Positions 23,914 through 36,689 of a stretch of DNA of 64,000 bases are shown piece after piece. Below the pieces are notes generated by a model, which saw only the letters and a program-made list of their open reading frames with translations, had not been told where the DNA came from and made no database searches. The DNA is from Prosopocoilus inquinatus (lineage: Eukaryota > Arthropoda > Insecta > Coleoptera > Lucanidae). The position numbers and the translations under genes are program-made. The stretch lies in the NCBI GenBank assembly GCA_036172665.1, contig CM069876.1:3472001-3536000 (forward strand), given 5' to 3'. Position 1 is the stretch's first letter. Each line of letters opens with the position of its first letter.

Positions 23914-26150
23914 CGTTCTTGAGTGTCTGTCGATTTCTCAACCTTGATACAGGTTCTTCGACTAGAGGTTGTTCAGACGATTTATTATTTTTCCGTGCTT
24001 TCTCTTGCCTGTTGTTTTCTTCTTCTGTTATGTCTTCCGATTTTTCTGCTCAACTTCTTCTTGAGATTTGTCAGTCAACGTGAGTCAAATGAGATCTGTT
24101 CATCATTATTTGTAAATGAACATTGGCTTCCTTTTGCTTCACTGAAGACATCTCTTGAAATCGTTATTTTCTTTGTTTTGTGATGGAATAATCGATAATT
24201 TGAAGATTCTCGATCGTATTCGATCATGACTAATTTCTTGGCTCTTTCATGAATTTCTTTCTGAACTGTTTTGGAATATGGACGTCTGCAGATTCAGAAG
24301 AAATTAAATGATCTAACTTCGATTTATTACCTGCCCATATTTCAAGTGGAGTTTTTCCTTCTTTTCTTGAAGCAGGTGAGCGGTTCAAAATGTACGCACT
24401 GCTTCTGCCCACAATTCTTTTGAAATATTCTTTCCATGGAACATTGAACTGGCACATTCCACAATAGTCCTACTGTCACGCTCCACTCGTCGTTTTCTTC
24501 CGATATATAAGCAGCCGTTGTTTCCAATTGAATCCCATGAGTAACGAGAAAACGCATCATATGTTGATTTACATATTCATTGCCTGCTCTGCTCTTAAAA
24601 GCTTAATTGGGCGTTGAAATTTATTCTGAATTAAATAATATAATTCTTTAAATTTCTCAAAAACACAGATTCAATACCAGCAACCTCCAACTGATTGTAC
24701 TGACATGGATCCTCAATATCAGAATGTATAACATCTGGTTTTGTCTCTCGCAGTTGTAGAATTTTATTAAAGGGTAATCGATGTTGCTTGCCAAATTGAC
24801 ATCCTTCGCAGACAGTGTCATTTTCTCTTGACAAATTGTGAAATTGTAAAATACCCTGTTTACTCAACTCTTTCATGGAATTAAAATTCAAATGTCCAAT
24901 CGTTCCTGCCATAACTGAGCGTTTGTGGCAGCAAAACAATTTTGATTCATGGGAATAACCTGGAACATCATTCTAGATTATTAGTCTGTATTATATCTTG
25001 AGCTTTTGGAATGTCATTCTCGTTTATGATGACTCGACTGTTATTACAAATTACACGATAATTTTTCTTCGGAAAACAAATTCTTCGTTAGGCTAGGGAC
25101 ATAAAGAACTTCTTCAAGTTTTCCGTCATACCAATCTGCACGCACAAATCTTTTGATATAAATTATGCCTTTCCTTTTAATCTCGCATACTCGATCGTCA
25201 CCGATAGAAAAAAAATCATCATTTTGCTCAACAAAATCATGGAACCAGTCTCTTCGAAATGACATATTTTCGATGCTCCGCTTTCCAGATGCCAAACATC
25301 TTTCGAATCTTGTTTTAATAGATCACTAATGTCCGATTTCTTCACCCCCTGATATCTTTTTATCAACTCCATTGTATCGACAATAGTTTCCGAGGATATT
25401 ACCTGGCAGATAAATTTAACGAGAGATGAAGAAAGCAGGCCTTACTCCGTGAAAGCACTTACATTTGCCGCAGTCGAACTTTCATGTTTCAGATTTTGCT
25501 GTTTCCTCTTCCGACAGTTTTTTTTTTGCAATGTGTCAGTTTTGTGACAGTAGAAACACTCAAATGATTCTGACGTGTTTTTTCTTGAATTTTTCTATTG
25601 TGTTCCAATGTTTACAATAAACAGCGCACGTGTAACATCTTCTGAAATTGATAGACTTAGTTTCTTCCTTGATAAGTCTCGTGATCAAGTTTTCTAAGGA
25701 TTGTTCCAATGAAACACTATCTCAAGCAGTTACGAATGCATTAAATTTTGTTGGCAGACTGCCCGGTATCTTCGCCATTATGGTAACATCAGAAATTGTT
25801 TCACCGACATCCTTAAGTTGAGGAGCTTTATTTTCTACTTTAGTGATATGTTGGGCAACTGAAGCCCTCTCTGTCATTTTATAATCTTGAAACTCAGTAG
25901 TAAATTTATTAACTGCCCTCTGCTGTTCATGAATTTGTCTCAATTTTGACCACATTTGTGCCGACGATTCGCATGTCAATAAATATTCTAATTGCGAAGC
26001 TTCCATTCACGACGATAAAATGAACATTGCCTTGGTGTCTTTTCTTTCTCATTTTGACAGTGCTTCTTCTTCCTCAGGTTTATCTTCTGTGCCTTGAACA
26101 AGTCCCAAAATACTTCTATTGAACTTCGTCATCTTCTTCACACAATGGTT
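23914..26150 (-). pseudogene. Copia-type (Pseudoviridae-like) LTR retrotransposon gag-pol remnant
   Basis: Read on the minus strand in order: a gag region near 26130-25700 (QLEYLLTCESSAQMWSKL), a zinc knuckle near 25540 (CFYCHKTDTLQKKNC, with the usual His lacking), a protease around 25300 (DVWHLESGAS, where catalytic Asp is replaced by Glu), a pre-integrase/zinc part near 24900-24780 (GHLNFNSMKELSKQG and CEGCQFGKQHR), and the integrase C-terminal part near 24450-24250 (AYILNRSPASRKEGKTPLEI). This is the Copia domain order, with integrase before reverse transcriptase. Reverse transcriptase and RNase H are absent because the sequence ends at the mariner junction. Multiple stops and frameshifts, plus a MITE at 25331-25444, break it. 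No LTR pair was found. Confidence 0.85.
25331..25444. mobile_element. 128-bp palindromic MITE family, copy inside Copia
   Basis: The right half (GTATCGACAATAGTTTCCGA to GCAGGCC) matches the family typified at 57561-57688. The left half retains only TCCGATTTCTTCACC and has diverged. It sits between the Copia zinc knuckle and protease. TAA/TTA at the right edge fits a Harbinger-type target. Confidence 0.6.
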
Positions 26151-26518
26151 TCAGTCATGATTGCAAATAAAAAATCGGCAATCCTTCGTCGCTCTCCTGG
26201 TATACCTCTTGCTTATAAGTAAACACGATTTGAAGCCTTATTGCCGAATCTGGGCCCGTAACCTGTTGAACTTCTTCAGAGTAATGCACAGCATCAAAAC
26301 ACGTGTCTTGAAACGTTGGTTTATTAAGCAATAGGATATAGCAGCGGCGAAATTCAAAAAGCAACCAAATTACAAAGCACAGGTTTTGTTGCTGTGAACT
26401 ACTCTGAAGAAGTTCAACAGATCTCTTCTTTTGCAGTGTCCTTTGAGAATTAACTTTCTTTACGTTCATCCTTTTCTCTTTTGGAAAATTAGTTGCGAGT
26501 CAGTTTCGAATATAATGG

Positions 26519-26605
26519 ACCTACTGAGCATCCCCTGTATAGCTGTTCTGGCCCTACTTGGGGGTCTCTTCAGTAAGGCAGTTGCTCAAGAACTCCAAGT
26601 GTAGC
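26519..26605. repeat. Distant fragment of the foldback-element family
   Basis: The string GAGCATCCCCTGTATAGCTG followed by CCCTACTTGGGGG-TCTCTTCAGTAAGGCAG aligns with GAGCAGCCTCTGGACAGCTG, CCCTGCTTGGGGCTTCTTCAGCAGAG at 39083-39134. The match is partial and diverged. Confidence 0.45.
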
Positions 26606-27439
26606 CAAACTGACCGGTCCGGGTATCGAAACGGACTTGCAATTATTTTTTGCATTTCAAAGTTCCCCGCAATGACGTGATTTGTGTTTGTTAAATTTAA
26701 TAACAAAAAGGTCTTAGGTAACTGAGGCAAGACTAATTCTTTCTAAGAGATAGTGTACCTACAAAATTATACATACATATATAAAATGTAGATAGATCTT
26801 TCCAGAAGAAAAAGTATTTCTCGTACCACAAGAATAAAACAAATTTATCAAACCCGTTAAAATGACCGTTCATTTATTCTTCTCTAACTGATCAGAAGGG
26901 TTTGATTAAAAGAAAAATATTGTCTGAAAATAAAATTATTTATTTATCATCAAGTACACAAAATTAATAATTATGAACTCCAATTGGAAACTTTTCTTAC
27001 ATGATTTCTTTATAAATTTAAGCGATCCTTCAAGGAATTAAAAACCATATCTACGACTCACAAGCGGTTGATTTAGTGCATGGACAAGGGACGAGTGCAG
27101 CTCACATACGTCAGCCACGAAGACACTAACTCGTGTTTTTACTCCGTCGTTATGAGTCCGTCCTACGGTACAACACAAAAGAAGAAACGAAACAATTAAC
27201 TTGATTTGTTTGTGAACGGCCGAGAGCCTCTCCTGGAAGATGACATTTCAATCACCGGAATGAGTGTATATTCAATGAGCTCATTTCAAGTCGAACGTTT
27301 AAGGTTTATTATTTGTGTTGGGTATACGAAGATTTTGTTGTTAATTGAGTTTATCAAAACATTCTTTATATATCTATATTCGACACGCAGAGGCTGTTAA
27401 TTATCATAAAATATTTGAAGTTAATCATTAATGGATTAA

Positions 27440-27567
27440 GATCCGATTTTTTCACCTCCTGAAAAATTTATTTGCCCCATAATATCCTAGGGAATCATTA
27501 TCGGCACAATGGTTTCCAGAGATATTACTCTGCAGATAAATTTATCAGGAAGTGAAGAAATCGGGCC
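27440..27567. mobile_element. 128-bp palindromic MITE family copy
   Basis: It runs from ATCCGATTTTTTCACCTCCT to GAAGTGAAGAAATCGGGCC. The centre holds ATTATCGGCACAATGGTTTCC, and the arms are inverted copies with scattered mismatches. It is the same family as 36129-36255 and 57561-57688. Confidence 0.7.
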
Positions 27568-27569
27568 TG

Positions 27570-30500
27570 TATTAGATATTCTGATTGTTGCAAATAGAAA
27601 TCAAAGGCCAGAAAGTTTAATATAATAGTACAAGAAATATTGAAGAGAACAGAGAACAAATGGAAAGAAAAAAGGTTTTCATGTAAGTCTTTCATTTGTG
27701 ACTTTCTTTTTCATTTTTTTTTAATTCATGTGGTTTCAAAGTATTATAAGTGGGTCAATTAAAGAGAGATTTAAAACGGTGGTAACTGCTTATTAATGAA
27801 AATGAAATTCGCGCGACCCTACAACGAAATCAGATTTACATTTAATCAGAAAGGGTTTGATTGACGATTGACGTGAGACAAGAACATGTTCAGTAATATT
27901 TTCTGTCATAATCCATGCACCGTTTTTAAAAGTATCTATTGAATTTTTCGAAACCTTTTTTTATGAACCATATCAGAAGAAATAAATGAGATTTTTAAAA
28001 ATTATTGTTCAAGAAGAAATTAATTACATATATTTCAAACAACCTTTTATTAGAAATATTTTGTGCTCTAAGGCAAATTACAAGATTGGCAAATTAATGG
28101 TTCAGATCTTATTTTTATTATACCATTTATGATTAAGTCCAAAATGAATACGTTAAAATTACATTTTATAATAAAATGAAGGAGAAACTCGCGGACGGTA
28201 ATACAAAAAAATGTACTGCATATTTTAATGTATTTTCACAAACCGAATGTAAAATTACCCCATTCTTTTCGTACTAATTAATGTAATTTTACGTGAATTT
28301 TTTGCAGCGTACCAGTAACCGTTGATTGATATTCAACGATGTTTTGCCAAAAATCTGTTTTGTCTAAAAAAGTTAAAAATGAGTGAAATTTATTCTTCGT
28401 CTGTGTGTGAGATTATTTAAAAAGCTAAGCATTCCTTCGAAATTAACTGAGAAAAAATTTCATAGTTCTGAATGCAACGTTAGATCGTTATTACATGCTC
28501 CTGAGAAATCTTATTTTTGTACAAAGCGGGTTTTTGACGGAAAAATTTGATTTAAAATGATTCATTTAAAATGTCCAGTATAGTAATGTACAGAAATAGA
28601 ACACAGAAAAGAGTCTCAATGAATAAGTGGTTCTATCGAAATTGAGAAATGCAGCAAGCTTTTTATGAGCAAGGGGTGAGTCAGCATTGATCGCAAACAG
28701 GATTAGTTGTGTTGTTTCTTTACTACAAATTTTCTTCTCAGCAAGAAATTCTGCTTGCTGGGATGGTAGCAATTTGCTCCTTTTCCTTCGATACGAACCC
28801 AGCAGAATAATTATTTTCTTTTTACACCATCATTCGCAGGCCGCCCAATTGCTACACCAATATCCCGCCAAATATGTTCTTCCCAATTTTTTTTAATGAT
28901 TCGCATCTTTCGGATCCCACGAAATAAAATGTGAACCATACGTTTCGATTAGTATAAGCTCATCTGCCTACGATCAGGGACCTACTGCGTAAAAGTACAA
29001 GATACAATTGCACAAATTTACAATTACAGGTTGTTGTTCTGTATTATGTACAATTACAGGTAATTATTACAAATGTAAAACATTTTTACAATTTCACAGG
29101 TCATAATCATCAAACTTCAAAATTATAAGTTAGACACATATTGCAAATCAAAATTAATTTAATTTAATTGCGTATACGCACTATATCTATATTATTTAAT
29201 TATGTACGGTATTTTTCGTATTACGATTTAGAACGTCTCCGAGAAAGGGAAACAGATTGAAAATTTGAAAAGAATTGCATGAAGCAAAAGACGTTTTATT
29301 TGGCGTGATTTCTATAAATGTGACCAAAGAACGTAAAATAAAAAAATAGAAGAAAATTCATGTAAAAACATAAATGTTTGCTATTGCCCCAATTGCCTAT
29401 AAAGATTTTAAATATACTGGGTGTTAAAAAAAAGGTTTTAGATATTTCCAATTATAGTATTGATGGAACAAAAAAAGTCGTAATTAACCTAGGTTTGTAA
29501 CCCAACTATTTCGAGGTAGTTTCTTTTAAAATTTAGAAAAATATGCATTTTTGGATTTTGAGAATGATGGTTTTTGTGAAAAAACTTGTGACTTCTTAAA
29601 ATTAGTTCATTTATACGTCTGCCACCAGACTACCTACCATTTGCGTCAATTTTTTACTGTTCTCAATGCAAATGCAGAAATTTGGAGGATCCAGAAATTT
29701 TCGAAAGGGTGCGCTGATGATTCATAAGAGGAATAAGTGAAAAGTGCTTAAAAATAAAGGGTGAAAGAACATGTAGAGCATTTACTTTAGTTTTAATAAT
29801 ATACAATATAAAATTTCTTTCTAATGTAAATACTTTTCAAACACATTAGATAAAGTTAAATTTTAGATGTACGTTTGTAGTATTAAGAATTTCTCTCGTT
29901 CTCTGTTACTGCAGATCATCATCTTCATCAGAAGAACTAGTCCACATATTCTCTAATGGAATAAAATGGAATTTTGTAAAAAATAGCACACCTAATGATG
30001 TACGTTCAATATGTATTACAATTTTACTATTGCAGGTAAATTTGTAATTTCTCACCTATAAAATCGCTTCGGAAGTGCTCGTAAAATAATTAGAATTATC
30101 CCATAAAATTGTAAAATTCATAGTCGGCATAATATGGAATACCCATTCTTTGGGCCGTCAAAAATTCTGAACTAAGATACTGAATATTCAGATATTTTAA
30201 CTAAAAATACTTTACGTTGTTTTCCAGCGCTTCAATATAAAATAAATTTAAGAAATACATATTTTTTGGGAAAATTCTGTAACAAATTAAAAAAAAACTG
30301 CATTTTAATAATATGATTTAAAATGGCGGGTAATATGGAATAGTCAGTTGGGGTGATATGAAATAAGGAAAAATATGCAACACTTTGAATTAATAAGATA
30401 AAATATCAACAGTTGTACTAATCTACACTATAACGAACTAACTTTGGTGGGAAAAACACTTTTATTTTAAAAGATACGCTAAAATATATTTTTCTAGTAC

Positions 30501-31860
30501 CGCGCGAAAACTTCCTTAGCATGTACTGTAAAGTTATGCAATCTTACTGACAAAGAACCTCTGTAGTAGTGACCTACAATACTTAAACTTATTTATGCAA
30601 CGTTTGGGAATCATTTCTTTTTTAGAAATTGTAGAGAAAAATCGCCTGTAACTTGTAAACGTACTTTTATGCATTAGGCCCCAATACGAAATACTCTAGC
30701 TCATGACAAGCTCACAAGTACCGTACAAATTTACGGGGACGTCCTTTTACCATTCTAACTGACATCGAGCATTTCATTTTAATTAGATATTTCATGTAGA
30801 AAGTGATCGAAAATTTGAAAATAGCATCTTCGAAAATTAACAGCAACTATTAAAAAGTCATTGGTAACCCTACAATCAGGGGTATAAAAACACATCTGAC
30901 ATTTTAGATGCTTGTACAATTAAGAAAAGATGTACGTTTTGCTGCCTTGGCCTGCTTTGATGAGGTTTTTATTGAATGTCTCGTTATAATCAAATAACCT
31001 GAAAACCAAATGACTTTTTTGTCATTAGTGTCAAATTTGAGGAGAAAGCCTGATTGACAAAACTAAAATTTCGACAAAACCTACTACTTGACAAAAAAAT
31101 TTGCGAAATTTTAAGATCGCAATTAAGGGTACATATCAGTGAAAAATTTCGGCCTCCTTTCAGCACTAAATGTTGTTCGGAACTCTCCTAATTACATACT
31201 TATTTATGCTAAAGCTACGTTGGGATCTTCTGTCATGTCGTGACAAATGTGAGTACATTCTTTAGACCTATAATGTTTGGATTAAAATGTCCAAAATAAA
31301 GTAAAAACGCATTCGTCTGCCCAAAGAATGTTCAGTTTACCAAAAAGTAAAAAAAACAAAATAGTAAATGTGGCATACCATGAATTCAGAAAGAAATGTT
31401 CTACCTACACTATTTTCGCCAATTGTATACTCTGTTAAAACAGATAGAAGTACTTTAAAATTTTATTTGCAAACTATGGCCTACTGCGATCAAAAACAAA
31501 TTATAAGAAATTAAGAATTCCCAAAACTCCTAAATTTGAGCGAAAATTTAATTTTTTTTTGTTTGATTAACGGCAAAATTAGTTAACTGGAACACACAAA
31601 ACCAAAACAAGAATCTTCTTTTACATTAATTTTCATACAGTTCTTGCTCGTGATGATTGCAGAGGATATGAAACAAATAAAAAGACTTTTACAAAACGAG
31701 TTGTAAGTGTAATTTATTAACTCACTTGACGTTTCACAAATATAATTATTTGCTTTATCAAAAGTGATACGTCTGGTATTGAATGTCCTGATTCAGAAGT
31801 GCAGAAACGAAAATTGTTTATTCAGAGTTCGATTACGAAGTGCTGGAGTAGTGTAAAAAC
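27570..31860. other. AT-rich intergenic desert
   Basis: No gene, RNA or complete element was recognised. Short repeats such as TTACAATTACAGG occur twice at 29019-29060. ORFs under 80 codons are at chance level for this composition. Confidence 0.4.
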
Positions 31861-31899
31861 AGATTGAGAGCTAAGTTGTTGCGTTGCGATGCATGTAAA

Positions 31900-33062
31900 G
31901 CTGCCTTGTAAAGTACAGAACAGTTCACAACGACGCCCTCTCAAGAATTTTTCGAATTTTGCAAAGAGATAGCAGTCACAGGAGGCCAAGTCAGGACTGT
32001 ACAGCGGATGTTGTCATTCCTCAAAGCCGCATTCATTGACTACTGCTTGGACAGTTTATGGTTTATTCACTCTGCGGTTGTCGTGCAGAAGCAAAATTTT
32101 TTGAGCGTGATTGTGGGATCTTTTCTGGCCTACAGCCGCTTTCAAGTTCTTAATAATTGTGTTGTTATAGACATTCCCCGTTATTGTACTCCCTTTTGGT
32201 GTATACCCAATTAAGAGAAACCCGTAAACCTGTGGTCATCACTTTTCCTGTAGAAAATTGCGTTCTCATCATCTTGGGCGGAAGAGAGCTCTTATGAGCC
32301 CATTGCATTGACTCTTGTTTCGTAGGAGAGTCCTGGTGGTGTATCCAGGATAAATCTCTAGTTACAATTCTGTAGAAATAGTATTTTACATTATAAGCCA
32401 GGTAAATCCGCTTTTACTGGCGATAGGAGAGTTGACTGATGAGTCATCCTGAGCCAGTAAAAACGGTTATCTTGCGTATATTGTACAATATTTTATTCGT
32501 TACATAAATATACAAAATTGTAGAAAATATTACCGATAAATTGTCATCAGTGAAAGTGTCATGTTTTAAATCATGTCTTACCAGCCGTGGAAACGCCATT
32601 TCAAAATTGTAGTCACAACAACATAAACATAAAGTTAGTAGCTGGTAATGATGACTTTACCTGTACCTGTTAAATACAACAAATAAAAGACTTTACTTGA
32701 GATAAAGCGGTCAAATTCTCCTCAAAAATTTGTCGTCTACAAAGTTTCATGTTCAGGACTTGTTCAGCAGCTTGGGCCGACACTTTGCTCATTCCGAAAT
32801 CTTTCGTAGTGAGTTTTCATAAAACTCTCGTTTCTGATATTCCTGTTTCTCGGGCAATAACTGAAAGTTTTATTCGGCGGTTAGTCAACACCAAATCTTC
32901 AACGTGGTTGATGATTTCTTCAGCTCCTACTTTCGAAGGCCTTTCACACTTTCGTTCATCTTGAATGGATTCCTTGCCTTATTTGAACTGCTACCACCAA
33001 TAGTTGATCTGGAAATAGGACGGGCTATTTTCTTCATACATAGCCACCACTCTCTCATGAAT
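31900..33062 (-). pseudogene. Mariner transposase relic (DD34D), split by unrelated DNA
   Basis: On the minus strand, the helix-turn-helix portion is recognisable near 32950-32700 (VEDLVLTNRRIKLSVIARET and KDFGMSKVSA). The catalytic portion lies near 32370-31920, with first Asp in IVTRDLSWIHH, second in LLHDNRRVNKP and third in HPLYSPDLASCDCYLFAKFE. Counting through two stops gives 34 residues between the last two Asp. The two portions are separated by about 290 bases (32400-32690) containing a long imperfect hairpin (CCGCTTTTACTGGC with GCCAGTAAAAACGG). Several stops and frameshifts make it dead. Ends were not defined. It is a third mariner lineage here. Confidence 0.82.
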
Positions 33063-34049
33063 ATTTTAAACCTGTCAAATTAAACAGTAGTAGGCTTATC
33101 AAGTAGAGTTTTTGTCATAAGGCGTTGAAGAAATCACTTGCCATGAATGCATGCATAATGATTGTCATCCAAGAATTTCGGCTATTAGATGGGCAACAAA
33201 GGCTGTCAAAGGTTCTATGAGAATTTAAATTATCTTCGAAATTTAAAAGGAACTCATTTTTACAAGCATTTTCATTTCATTAGGTCCATTCACCATCATT
33301 TAATGTTAAATTAGTACAATAAGACATCAGAATGAACGTCTTGCTCCAATGTGTAGACCATTACCATTGCTAGAACTTTCCTAATTCAGCTAGATCTAAT
33401 ACAAACTTTAAAACTTGTTATCCCGGTGTTGCAGTTAAAAAAAATACTCTTTTGTTAGGTTGATAAAAACCAGCACGAAATGTTAGTTCGCTGAAAACAT
33501 ACACCAACGAACAGATGAGACGCTAGGAGGCATGACGTTAGAAAGTCTACACTATGTGCAATGTTAATAATAACCGGCAAGTGTTCATTTTTAATTTTCC
33601 AGAGGAGACTCGACGAACTTATTACCACACTTGTCACAACTGCATATAACTTTTCTGAAAGTTTAAGTCTCTAGAGTTTACCAGAATTGCCTAAACTTGA
33701 CCTCTTACACATTTTGTTCCACATTTCATTTGCCCAACATAAAGTAGTTTTTCGGATCTGCATGGATCAAAACTGTCCAGTGTTATGTAATGACAATGTA
33801 AATAAGATACTTACATTTTTCTTGGTAACATAAAAGTTTCTGAATGAAAATTATCATCCATTATAAACAGCTAGCGTAATTATCCAGACAACTATTTCAG
33901 CGAGGCAAATGACGAAAAGTCATTTAAATTCTCCGGATTACCCCGCTTTGAAACTATAGAAATTGTCAGGAACGCTGAAGTTGAAGTAAACCTCGATGCT
34001 TCAGCAACTTGTAAAGGTATAGCCTACAAACAATGCCAGCGTATTTCAC
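33063..34049. other. Non-coding AT-rich stretch
   Basis: Nothing recognised. The longest ORFs are about 60 codons without motifs. Confidence 0.4.
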
Positions 34050-34320
34050 CTTAATTAGAGCTCTCTCATATGGTAATAGCTGATGAAAGTTTAATTTCGC
34101 GTCGCTTGCGGGTCCGTAATTAGAACGCGCAAACACCAGGACTCAATAGCAGGAGCCGGGCGCTTTGTGCAAAGATCTGCGTCGGTGCTAATTATCCCGC
34201 GTGAGTGTTGAACATAAACGACAAGATTAAGTCTATTAGGCGTCCTAACTCGTGCAATTTGCATTCGCCCGGCTACGAACACGGCTCTCACGTGGAGCTT
34301 AGTGGATGTGTCATACGACC
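34050..34320. promoter_or_regulatory. GC-rich unique island, candidate enhancer
   Basis: This non-repetitive, GC-richer segment carries GTAATTAGAACGCGC, GCTAATTATCCCGCG and GCTCTCACGTGGAGC, i.e. two homeodomain-type TAATTA cores and an E-box CACGTG. It lies about 15.5 kb downstream of the Iroquois stop codon. Regulatory function is inferred only from composition and motifs. Confidence 0.22.
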
Positions 34321-34480
34321 TATCAGGATTTCGGGAATCTTTGCTGCTTGTCTTTATTACTTCCTCTTTGAACTTGCAATATCACGTGAACACGATATGA
34401 TCTTATAACCACATACGTAACGTTATCCTTCCAGCAAATTAACAAAACAACCCTAAGTTTACCATAAAATGAAACATTCA

Positions 34481-34732
34481 GGGCTATTCTGTAACACTGA
34501 TATGCATATCAATTGATATGGTCTTCAATATTTGAAGAGAACTTGATGTGATTTCATAACAATTCAAGTAGATTACCGACCGTCAATTGAAGAAAGATAC
34601 TTATTAACTTGGATATCACACTTGATACGGTTGTTATGAAACTGTTTACAGAGTACCGATTTTGCAAAGTCACTTGATACATGGCAATAACTGATACTAT
34701 TAAGTCCACATCAATGTTACAGAATAGACCCC
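34481..34732. mobile_element. MITE with GGGCTATTCTGTAACA ends
   Basis: The left end GGGCTATTCTGTAACACTGA and the right end, minus strand GGGTCTATTCTGTAACATTGA, are inverted repeats. Subterminal copies of CACTTGATA/ACTTGATG recur inside. It is about 250 bp. The target duplication was not resolved. Confidence 0.6.
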
Positions 34733-35471
34733 ACTGAGTAGAGTATGAATGTTATTTGCAAATTTTTATAATTATCCCGTCAACATCGGGGAAGCCCAAT
34801 TGTAGGACACCTAAATGTATAACGATGCTTACCATAAATGATACCATTTGACAGTTTCGTAACCCTTACGCTGAATGTTCTGAAGGGCCTGGTTCGCATG
34901 CGGGAGTATCATTTAAGTTGAGCGTCGTAGTACAAGGTTAATGAATCGTATTTCTTATTTTCGAAATAGTGCAATTAAAAATGCCCAACAATTGCTCAAC
35001 ACAGTTATAATTATAAATAATTTGCAAAAGTAGAGAACCTATTCCTATATCAGTTGTGACACTGGATGCATAAAATATATATTTCTTATTATTATTATTA
35101 TTTTGTAATTAGGTCTACCAACTCTAAGATAAATTCTAGAAAATAGGATACGGCAATTATGTATGGTAGTTATTAGCTATCACCTTAAATAGGAAAGTTA
35201 TTCAATGTTCAACACGTCTTAAGGCTAAAAATCTCAGGTTAAATCGTAATCCACCTAGAGGTTATCCTTGAGAAAAAGTTTTATTTAAAGGATATTTATC
35301 GCTAACTAAATATGCACCCAATTTTAGGAACCTACGTTGCACCCTTTCAAGCAAAGATATGTATGGGAGACCAAATTAACGAAGCATACTCAAGACGAGA
35401 TCGGATGTACGTCTTCTTAATAAACATGTACTCTGTTTAACTTGAAGGCTTCCGTCATCGTCTATCGTTGA

Positions 35472-35632
35472 ATTCCTGGCTTCCGGTTGGAACCGCGTCT
35501 CTCCTCGGATTTCTTCTATTGCCGATATTTCGTTCTCCATTGCAGAAGAACTTCATCAGGGCTGCTGCTGCTGCTGGTGGTCTTGCTACTGCTTCTTGTA
35601 AGTCGTTGAGACTGTCTCAACCAGGAATTCAG
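35472..35632 (-). ncRNA. Degenerate hammerhead-like motif of a Penelope-like element
   Basis: On the minus strand CCTGATGA is followed by a hairpin AGTTCT-loop-AGAAC and then GAAAT, matching the hammerhead order CTGATGA, stem II, GAAA. It has an extra A before stem II and no convincing stem III. A longer inverted pair GAATTCCTGG (about 35617-35626) and CCAGGAATTC (about 35470-35479) brackets it. It lies in the same orientation as, and about 750 bases downstream of, the Penelope endonuclease relic at 36.3-36.6 kb, where a terminal hammerhead is expected. Probably inactive. Confidence 0.45.
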
Positions 35633-36128
35633 ACATGTACTCTTTTTGATAGACATACTCCATTAAAAACAATTAAAATTTTCGTCCTTGGATAGCAAAT
35701 GAGATTAAGGAAAATTCTATAACTGGGCTGTAGTCAAAAGGGGCAATTAAAACTCTTTTAAAGTTCAACTGAGCTTTTGGAAATTTTATTTCCGTCGTCA
35801 AGGTTTTTACAAAAAAAAAAACAATTTACGTCAGTATTTTATAAAAATAAAAATTACAATTGATTACTTACTCCTTAATGAGTAGGAGAAGAAGTTAATT
35901 CACTAATTGTAAGAAAAATATTCATCTGAATTTAAGGTATAATAATTTTTGGCAATCACATTTTTGATTGACAGCTTGTTCCTATTTGTACAAATTATGA
36001 AAATTAAATCAAGATAAAAAAATTGCTTATTCAATGTAAGGTAATATGATGGTCCGAATTTTGATTTTCTAAATCATGGTTGTCAATTTTTTTTAATTTT
36101 AAAATTTAATAGGTATGTACGCAACTGA

Positions 36129-36255
36129 GGCCCGATTTCTTCACCTCCTGATAATTTTATCTGCCAGGTATTATCTTTGGAAACCATTGTATCGATAATA
36201 GTTTTCGAGGATATTAACTGGCCGGTAAATTTATCAAGAGGTAAAGAAATTGGGC
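36129..36255. mobile_element. 128-bp palindromic MITE family copy
   Basis: It begins GGCCCGATTTCTTCACCTCC and ends AGGTAAAGAAATTGGGC, with the family centre ATTGTATCGATAATAGTTTTC. Arms are inverted with few mismatches. Confidence 0.72.
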
Positions 36256-36299
36256 ATAAGTTTCTCAATGTCAGTTCTTTTATTAAAACTTTTTTGTTT

Positions 36300-36600
36300 C
36301 AAAAAATCTGGTATATTTCAATAAAAGTTTTTTGACTCAAAATTCATTCAGTATCTAAATTTTTTGCATCTTGAAAGTTAATCTGATTGTTTATTGGCAT
36401 GTTCAAATTGTTCAGGTAAGGAACAAGCATTAGGTCTAGATCTAAAATCACCTTTATGTGAAATAATTCTTGAATGAGTAGTTGTTGATGTTTGACCAAT
36501 ATAAACAGAATCACAATCATAACAAGGAATTTCATAAATAGAATTAATTTGTTGGAACTTGTCAAGAGGATCTTTAACTTTTGTAGGAAGGGACTTACTT
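36300..36600 (-). pseudogene. Penelope-like retroelement GIY-YIG endonuclease fragment
   Basis: Read on the minus strand, LDKFQQINSIYEIPCYDCDS leads into VYIGQTSTTTHSRIISHKGD, then SLPEQFEHANKQSD. The IYEIPCYDCDSVYIGQT block with downstream Arg and His is the GIY-YIG nuclease with the CxxC insert found at the C-terminus of Penelope-like elements, which nick target DNA for reverse transcription. A frameshift follows: the tail INFQDAKNL is in another frame. The reverse transcriptase expected upstream (above 36600 on this strand) is missing and replaced by an oppositely oriented LINE. A 5'-truncated dead copy. Confidence 0.8.
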
Positions 36601-36689
36601 ATTAATGAATTTTTGCAACGAAAAAATAGAAAATAGAATTTTCCTTAACTGATAAGTCGTGATTATACTTCGATAACATTAAACTTCTG

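Noticed and set aside
32425..32480. CTGATGAG at about 32440 as another hammerhead
   Set aside because: No GAAA block or stem II follows; the sequence forms a plain hairpin (CCGCTTTTACTGGC with GCCAGTAAAAACGG).
35091..35106. TTA microsatellite as a LINE tail
   Set aside because: No LINE 3' sequence is attached; taken as a simple repeat.
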